From the NCBI GenBank assembly GCA_947683625.1, contig CANTUR010000680.1, forward strand, positions 567,501 to 631,500: 64,000 bases of DNA, in the 5' to 3' direction. The notes beneath the pieces are model-generated. The model was not told where the DNA came from. It made no database searches and saw only the letters and a list, made by a program, of their open reading frames with translations. Positions within the stretch are counted from its first letter, which is position 1. Every line of letters begins with the position of its first letter. The position numbers were made by a program, and so were the translations under genes. Origin of the DNA: Mallotus nudiflorus. Taxonomy: Eukaryota; Streptophyta; Magnoliopsida; Malpighiales; Euphorbiaceae. This document shows positions 59,019 to 64,000 of the stretch, piece by piece.

Positions 59019-59860
59019 ATGATGATCAACATAGGATTTAACGAAGAGGAAGTGCTGGACTCCTTTGAAAACTTAAACATTACAGATAGTGAGAAATCTC
59101 TTGATGCCTCTAAAGGAGTAAAGGATTTATTAGGGCAACCCTTAGGCAAATTTAATTTTAAGGTGTTCTATTCAAAGCCACCCTTTATTGATATTCCCTT
59201 TGAATTAATTATGCCCTCAAGATAGGGTGATAAGTTTGATAATGAGCTAATAGAACAAGAGAGAGAACATAAAACTCCTAAGCAATCATTAAGAGGGGTT
59301 GAAGATTTATTGGGGCAACCTTCAGGCAAGTTTGATTGTAGTGTATTTTACTCTAAGGCCACTTCAGGTGATATACCAGTAGAGTAAAATGCTCTAAGCC
59401 TGCTTAAGGTGATATACCAGTAGAGGAGATTGTGCCCTTAGGATGCGGTGAAGAGTTCAAAGATGATGATGTAAAAGGAAAGAACAATGGATCTTTTACT
59501 TTTGAACATTCTCAAGAGGGAGTTAAAGAGCTACTGAGCCAACATTTGGGCAAACTTAACAAGGACGACTTGAAAGGGAAAGAAACATGCATAATGGAAA
59601 TATGGAAAGATGAAAAGAGGGATCAAATTATTGGGGATATTGACATTTGGTATGACTCTAATAAAGAGAACCCCAATGGTCTTGATGTATGGAGTGATAA
59701 TCCTAATGTGAACCATGTCACCAGAAGCAGAAGGAACTATAAGGCAGCAGAAATGAAAATTGAGAGAGTTGCAAAAAGAGAAGAGACTGAGGATGTAGAA
59801 GTAGAGGAAGGGCAAAAAGAAGACCTGATCTTAGAGTAACTAAAGAAAGATAAGGCAAAT
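59019..59860 (+). pseudogene. Element E gag-protease linker with repeated peptide
   Basis: The peptide GVKDLLGQPLGKF (or close) appears three times, from 59116, 59295 and 59518. Each of the first two is followed by a VFYSK phrase and DIPxE. Between and after them the sequence is acidic and lysine-rich, and it ends with RSRRNYKAAEMKIERVAKREETEDVEVEEGQ at 59732-59820. The family function is unknown; such linkers are often variable. The frame is broken by TAG at 59223, by TAA at 59385 and by TAA at 59837. Confidence 0.6.
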
Positions 59861-60290
59861 GTGAGCATTTGGGAATTATTGATGCATTCAGGTGGCCACC
59901 AAAGAGCTCTTGTCATGGCTTTATCAAATATGAGTATCCAAACAGCAGCTACACCTGAGGTTATCGTAGTAAAGGTCATAGAAAAGAAGAATGGCTTGAC
60001 AATATTCTCGGATGATGATTTTCCTTTAGAAGGTAGAAATCGTAATAAGGCGCTATTTATCCTAGCTGAAGTGAGGGGAAAGAGAACCAATTTTGTAATG
60101 GTAGATGATGGTTCTGCTATTAACGTGTGTCCATTAAAAATCCTACCTAATATGGGTTTGAAAGTTAATGCTTTGAAAGGATCCAATCTTATAATCAAAG
60201 CCTATAATGATAGCACTTGAAATGTGGAGGGCACATTCTAGGCTCTAGTTAAAATAGGGTTGTAGAGTTAATTATTGAGTTTATTATATT
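59861..60290 (+). pseudogene. Element E aspartic protease
   Basis: The open stretch 59861-60220 reads WELLMHSGGHQRALVMAL, then LFILAEVRGKRTNFVMVDDGSAINVCPLKILPNMGLKV. VDDGSAINVCPL is the active-site region in the form usual for Tat/Athila-like elements. It ends at a TGA (60218), where a Trp or Arg codon is likely. The rest of the fold (GLLLGRPW-like block) follows out of frame near 60300. Confidence 0.85.
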
Positions 60291-61190
60291 AGACATCCCT
60301 ATCAGATATGGCTTGCTTTTAAAAAGGCCATGGTTCCATGCTTTAGGAGGAGTACTCTCAATTGTGCACCATAAAATAACATTCCCTTATGAAGGAGAGG
60401 TTATAACTATATAAGCTAGAACTAGTGCAGCTGCAGCAACCATACAGGATAAACAAAAATAAGTATATGTTCCTCCTGGTTTCCAAGTTGTAAGAATATT
60501 CAATGGAATTGAGATGGATCCGAGAGTTGTGAAGATAATAGAGAGTATGAATTATCAAACTGGATAAGGACTGGGAAAGAATGAGTAAGGAAGTCTTAAA
60601 TCCTATAATTTAGAAGGTAAGGCAACACTAAGGGATTAGGGTGCACTAAGATAGAACTTAGTAGCAAAAAAAGGAAGGAAGAAGGGAAAGGCCAAGATAA
60701 ATAAGCCCTTGGGGAGAATCAGGCCAATGAGTGAGAATTTTATCAAGCTAGGGGAAGGCAAGTACTGGGTTTGAGATCTTCAAGGACCATATTATGGAGA
60801 AACTGGTAGAGGATAACAAAGAGGAAGTGATGAAGCAAGTATTTGAGAGGATGGGTGATACTGCTCTTTAAGAGTTGTTATGTCTACCACCTCAAGAGGA
60901 CCACCCCAGGATTTAGCTATTATAATTAATAATAGTTTTAGTGATGTTTCATTATGAAGAAATTCATGTAATAACATCTGGCCTTTATGAGGACAAATAT
61001 TTTATTTTTTCCATGGTCAATAATATGAATTCTGGTTTGGCTTACTTGTGTGATGTCCATCCTATTGGTTTTATGCATTTTAATATTGATCATATGTGCA
61101 TGTTAGACATTAATTCCAGTCAATTAGATTCATTAAACATGGGCACAAATCATAATCCTAAGAACATTTCTATATGACATTATGTAACTC
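60291..61190 (+). pseudogene. Element E protease-RT linker with G-patch-like motif
   Basis: At about 60510-60590 the frame reads DPRVVKIIESMNYQTG, a stop, GLGKNE, a stop, GSL, which has the spacing of a G-patch (glycine-rich RNA-binding motif) known in some plant gypsy polyproteins. The remainder is Lys-rich and broken by many stops. The open stretch 60941-61177 shows no recognisable domain. Confidence 0.55.
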
Positions 61191-61693
61191 TTAAAGAAAA
61201 GGAAAATTTTGAGAGAATATTAATAAAAAGAAAGGTAGTATTTTCTTGGACTTATGAAGATATGCCGGGTTTAGATAGGGAAATTATGGAACATCACATC
61301 CCAACTTATCCAAAAATTAAACTTGTTAAATAGAATATATGCAAGCTAAGACCAGAGTGGACTGAAAAGATAAGAGAGGAAATTGCTAAACAAATTTAGG
61401 CTAATTTTCTAGAAGCGGCAGATTATCCACAATGGTTAGCAAACATAGTACCAGTACCTAAGAAAGATGACAAAGTGCGTATGTGTGTGGATTTTAGGGA
61501 TCTAAACAAAGCATGCCCAAAATATTATTTTCCTTTGCCTTATATTGATATGATAGTGGACAGTGTGGCATCGAGCGCAATGTATTCTTTTATGGATGGG
61601 TTTTTAGGATATAATCAGATAATGATGGCAATCATGGACAAGATCAAAACAACTTTCATTATAGAATGGGGGATATATTGTTATAAGGTTATA
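61191..61693 (+). pseudogene. Element E reverse transcriptase, first part
   Basis: From about 61200 the reading goes KLVK, a stop, ICKLRPEWTEKIREEI, FLEAADYPQWLANIVPVPKKDDKVRMCVDFRDLNKACPK and MYSFMDGFLGYNQIMMAIMDKIKTTFIIEWGIYCYKVI, the fingers and first palm motif of gypsy RT. 61475-61693 is stop-free. It is interrupted at the start of the conserved MPFGLKNA block by the solo LTR. Confidence 0.92.
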
Positions 61694-63832
61694 TGTAGAC
61701 GGTGGGGTTTAGCGTGCATCCAAGATTTTAGCAACCGCGACATTGTTTAGGCTCAGGCCTTTAGAGAACACACTAACCACTGTCACAAAGACATGGCGTG
61801 GAGATGAGGAGTCGCCACCCAGGGTAATAACTGGGACAATTTGAGTAGTGGTACTAGATTCTCTAAAATAAAATTAGCACCATAACCAGGAGATTCTGGA
61901 TACGGAATACCAACTTCTCTTAGTCTCATGTTCATTTAGAATAATTTTATAAATGATCATTTCATCCTCTAATTACATGTAATTTTATTAAACCCTAATT
62001 AACATCCATCTACCCAAAAAGGCAACAAGTCGATAAAATTACAAGTAAAAAATGCACTCAAGATCGCATTGTCCCTAAGTCTAAACTATGTTAATTTTAT
62101 TAAAAAGTTAGCTAAATCTACATTTTATTTACAAGTGAAAATGGACTAAAGGTGGGCCTACATTTTTATTAATTAGTGAGCCTAAATCTATTTATTTCAG
62201 TCTTTCTAAGATATAGGCTTAAGTCTATTCAATTTTAAAGGAAAATCAAATTAGTGGGCCTAAATATAACTCACTTTTATTTTAAGTGAAATGTGGGCCT
62301 AGGTCTAATCTGGTTTTATTTTAAGTGGAATGTGGGCCTAGGTTTATTTATTTTGAAAGAAATGAAATTAAGTGGGATGAGCTAACTCTAAACAATTTTA
62401 ATTAACTAAGTGGGCCTAAAATCTAATTAACCTAATGGGCCTAAGTTGATTTTAATTATTTAAAAAACCTAAATCATTTTTTAAGTCTATTTATTAAGTG
62501 GGTTAGACTTAAACGTGGGCTTGGGGCCCAAAAACATAAAATCATAAAAAAAAAAAAAACAAGCCTAAAATAAATACAACACAAAAAATAGATCAACTAA
62601 ACATTACAGTGATTTTCTAAAAAAACCCTAAATTAATTACATGCAAACCCTAATTTAAGCTACTGCCACTATTGATTTTAATTGATTTTTTTTTACCCAA
62701 TTGAACCTAATTACTAATCAATTTTAAAATATAGAAATTTAAATCTTTCACTATTCCCATTACTGGGCTATTACAAACTATATATAGAATTAAAATTAAA
62801 TAATTATACACCCAGAAATTAAAATAAACTACATAGGATACTAAAATGTAGAACAAAAATTAAAATCCTAAAAACTATTATTAAAACAGTACAGGTTCAT
62901 CCATGGCATTCCATAGATCTTCTGTTCAATTAAACATAGACGGTATCCTCCTCCTCAATCCACATATGGACATAAAAAAAAAAGCAATCAAATTAGTAGT
63001 GAAATTAAATAATAAAACAATTAACGAAATGAATAAAAACCACAAAAGAGAAGAAAGAAAAAAATGAATGTTGTGCATATGCCCTTTTTCAGCCCATCAA
63101 ATTAGGATTTTCACCGTTGAAATCGACTCAGTGTTGATTTGATTATAGACTGAGACTAAAAAAATATTGTATCATCTTCCTCCAATGAACTGCAAAATTA
63201 GGGTTTTTCAAAGAACAGAGGAAATCAAAATTTTTTCTATCTTCCCTCTATGTAAAAAATCCTCTACAAAAAAAGTCCTTCTGCCCCAGCCTCTCTAGCC
63301 AAGCCTCCCCAGACAAACCTCTCCAACTAAGCCTCTCTCACACGCATGCAGAGTCTGCGCATACTGAACTTCCTCCAAAAGAGGAACAGACCTATCTGAT
63401 CAGAGATTAGATAACGTTTGTTTTTATTTCAAAAATATCTTCTATCTTTTTTTAAAAAAAATTATCATATAAAATTTGAATTTTTCAACCAATCAAACCA
63501 CTAAAAAATCGATAAAAATAAGGAAAAATACGAGAAAAAATAAAAAAATGGAATTATTACGCATCGGCATTGTGCAATGCCGACCGGCATTGTACAATGC
63601 CAATCAGCGATCGGCATTACACCAATGCCAATCCTAAAACATTTTTTTAACTTTTAATTACCAAAAGACCCCTAAAAAATTGACTCATTTGCAATCAAAC
63701 CCTAAAAAAACATTGCAATTTAGTCATTAAAGTCCAAAAAATCAACAACCAAGTTTAATTTTTGAATAAATTTCATCATAGGGGCTTATGTCGCAATTGT
63801 GCATAATTGCATCCCAAAATTGGGTGCTTACA
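61694..63832 (-). mobile_element. Second solo LTR of the D/E family inside element E RT
   Basis: It begins TGTAGACGGTGGGG and ends GGGTGCTTACA, 2139 bp, flanked by TTATA (61689-61693) and TTATG (63833-63837), one G-to-A difference. RT reads YKV up to the LTR and MPFGLKNA after it. It is close in sequence to 54764-56822, with one added ~30-bp duplication of an AAGTGRAATGTGGGCCTAGG phrase near 62285-62345. Confidence 0.95.
63561..63633. repeat. Palindromic units in the U3 of the second solo LTR
   Basis: GCATCGGCATTGTGCAATGC, then CCGACCGGCATTGTACAATG and CGATCGGCATTACACCAATG follow each other: copies of a palindromic core at about 20-bp spacing, arranged differently from the first solo LTR. 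Confidence 0.8.
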
Positions 63833-64000
63833 TTATGCCCTTTGGATTGAAGAATGCATGTTCAATATATGAAAGGGCAACTACTGCTCTTTTCCATGAC
63901 ATGATGCATAAAGAAGTAGAAGTATATGTAGATGATATGATGGTCAAGTTAGAGACAAGAGAGGGACACTTTGAAGCTTTATATAAGTTCTTGACTCGAA
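63833..64000 (+). pseudogene. Element E reverse transcriptase, second part (runs off window)
   Basis: MPFGLKNACSIYERATTALFHDMMHKEVEVYVDDMMVKLETREGHFEALYKFL: the second palm motif with an intact YVDD (63925-63936) and the following helix. It has no stop within the window. Cys replaces the usual Gly/Pro-containing residue after NA, otherwise it is canonical. Confidence 0.93.

Larger units (their letters stand above)
51016..64000 (+). mobile_element. Element E: gypsy retrotransposon with nested solo LTRs, right end outside window
   Basis: 5' LTR 51016-53143, primer site, leader, gag from about 53939, a gag-protease linker with internal repeats, protease, a G-patch-like segment and RT up to the window edge. 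Three insertions interrupt it: solo LTRs 54764-56822 and 61694-63832, both antisense and of the same family, and a repeat-bearing segment at about 56859-58418. When these are skipped the protein reading continues in register on both sides. Confidence 0.88.

Noticed and set aside
59737..60198. 153-codon minus-strand ORF, one of the longest in the window
   Set aside because: It lies opposite the gag-linker and protease of element E, whose plus-strand reading has recognisable motifs; the minus reading has none.
1..64000. A novel defence, biosynthetic or regulatory gene system
   Set aside because: All recognisable proteins are retrotransposon gag, protease, RT, RNase H, integrase or element-borne antisense ORFs; nothing supports a separate system.

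Overview
This window is AT-rich plant nuclear DNA made almost entirely of decayed, nested LTR retrotransposons. I see no host gene, rRNA or tRNA gene. The elements are plant-type Ty1/copia (primer site for initiator tRNA-Met), a Ty3/gypsy chromovirus of Tekay/Del type, and non-chromovirus gypsy elements of Tat-like type (dual RNase H, antisense downstream ORFs, tandem repeats in the 3' untranslated part). The organism is an angiosperm, probably a eudicot; the species cannot be read from this.

Layout. 1-716: end of a chromovirus-like LTR. 2047-about 11000: Tat-like gypsy element A (+) with LTR, primer site, gag, protease, RT, two RNase H modules, integrase zinc finger and an antisense spliced ORF; a reverse copia solo LTR (2928-4442, TSD cccta) sits in its gag. 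11043-14296: 5' end of gypsy element D (-). 14297-18099: chromovirus integrase tail plus 3' LTR (element F, +). 18309-21249: solo chromovirus LTR. 21532-29137: gypsy element B (-), with 3' LTR, a 1.8 kb mosaic of tandem repeats, gag, leader and truncated 5' LTR, but no pol. 29138-30744: fragments of another gypsy element, C (-), with an antisense ORF. 30745-49995: copia element 2 (-), split by the complete copia element 1 (35399-44352, +, TSD agaac) and by a gypsy solo LTR (44854-47050). 49996-51015: unidentified coding-like remnant (-). 51016-64000: gypsy element E (+), with 5' LTR, leader, gag, protease and RT; two antisense solo LTRs of its own family (54764-56822 and 61694-63832) and a repeat-bearing insert interrupt it, and it runs off the window.

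No element is coding-competent. Reading-frame breaks are dominated by C-to-T and G-to-A changes (Gln, Arg and Trp codons turned into stops), the expected mark of methylcytosine deamination in silenced DNA. Nesting gives an insertion order: copia 2 is older (LTRs more than 10% apart where compared) than copia 1 (about 4%).

The observations most worth following are a rapidly changing palindromic repeat of about 21 bp at one position in the U3 of related gypsy LTRs, an indel-free 48-bp block plus a branch-point/acceptor signal shared by gypsy leaders, and antisense ORFs (one with apparent introns) downstream of pol.
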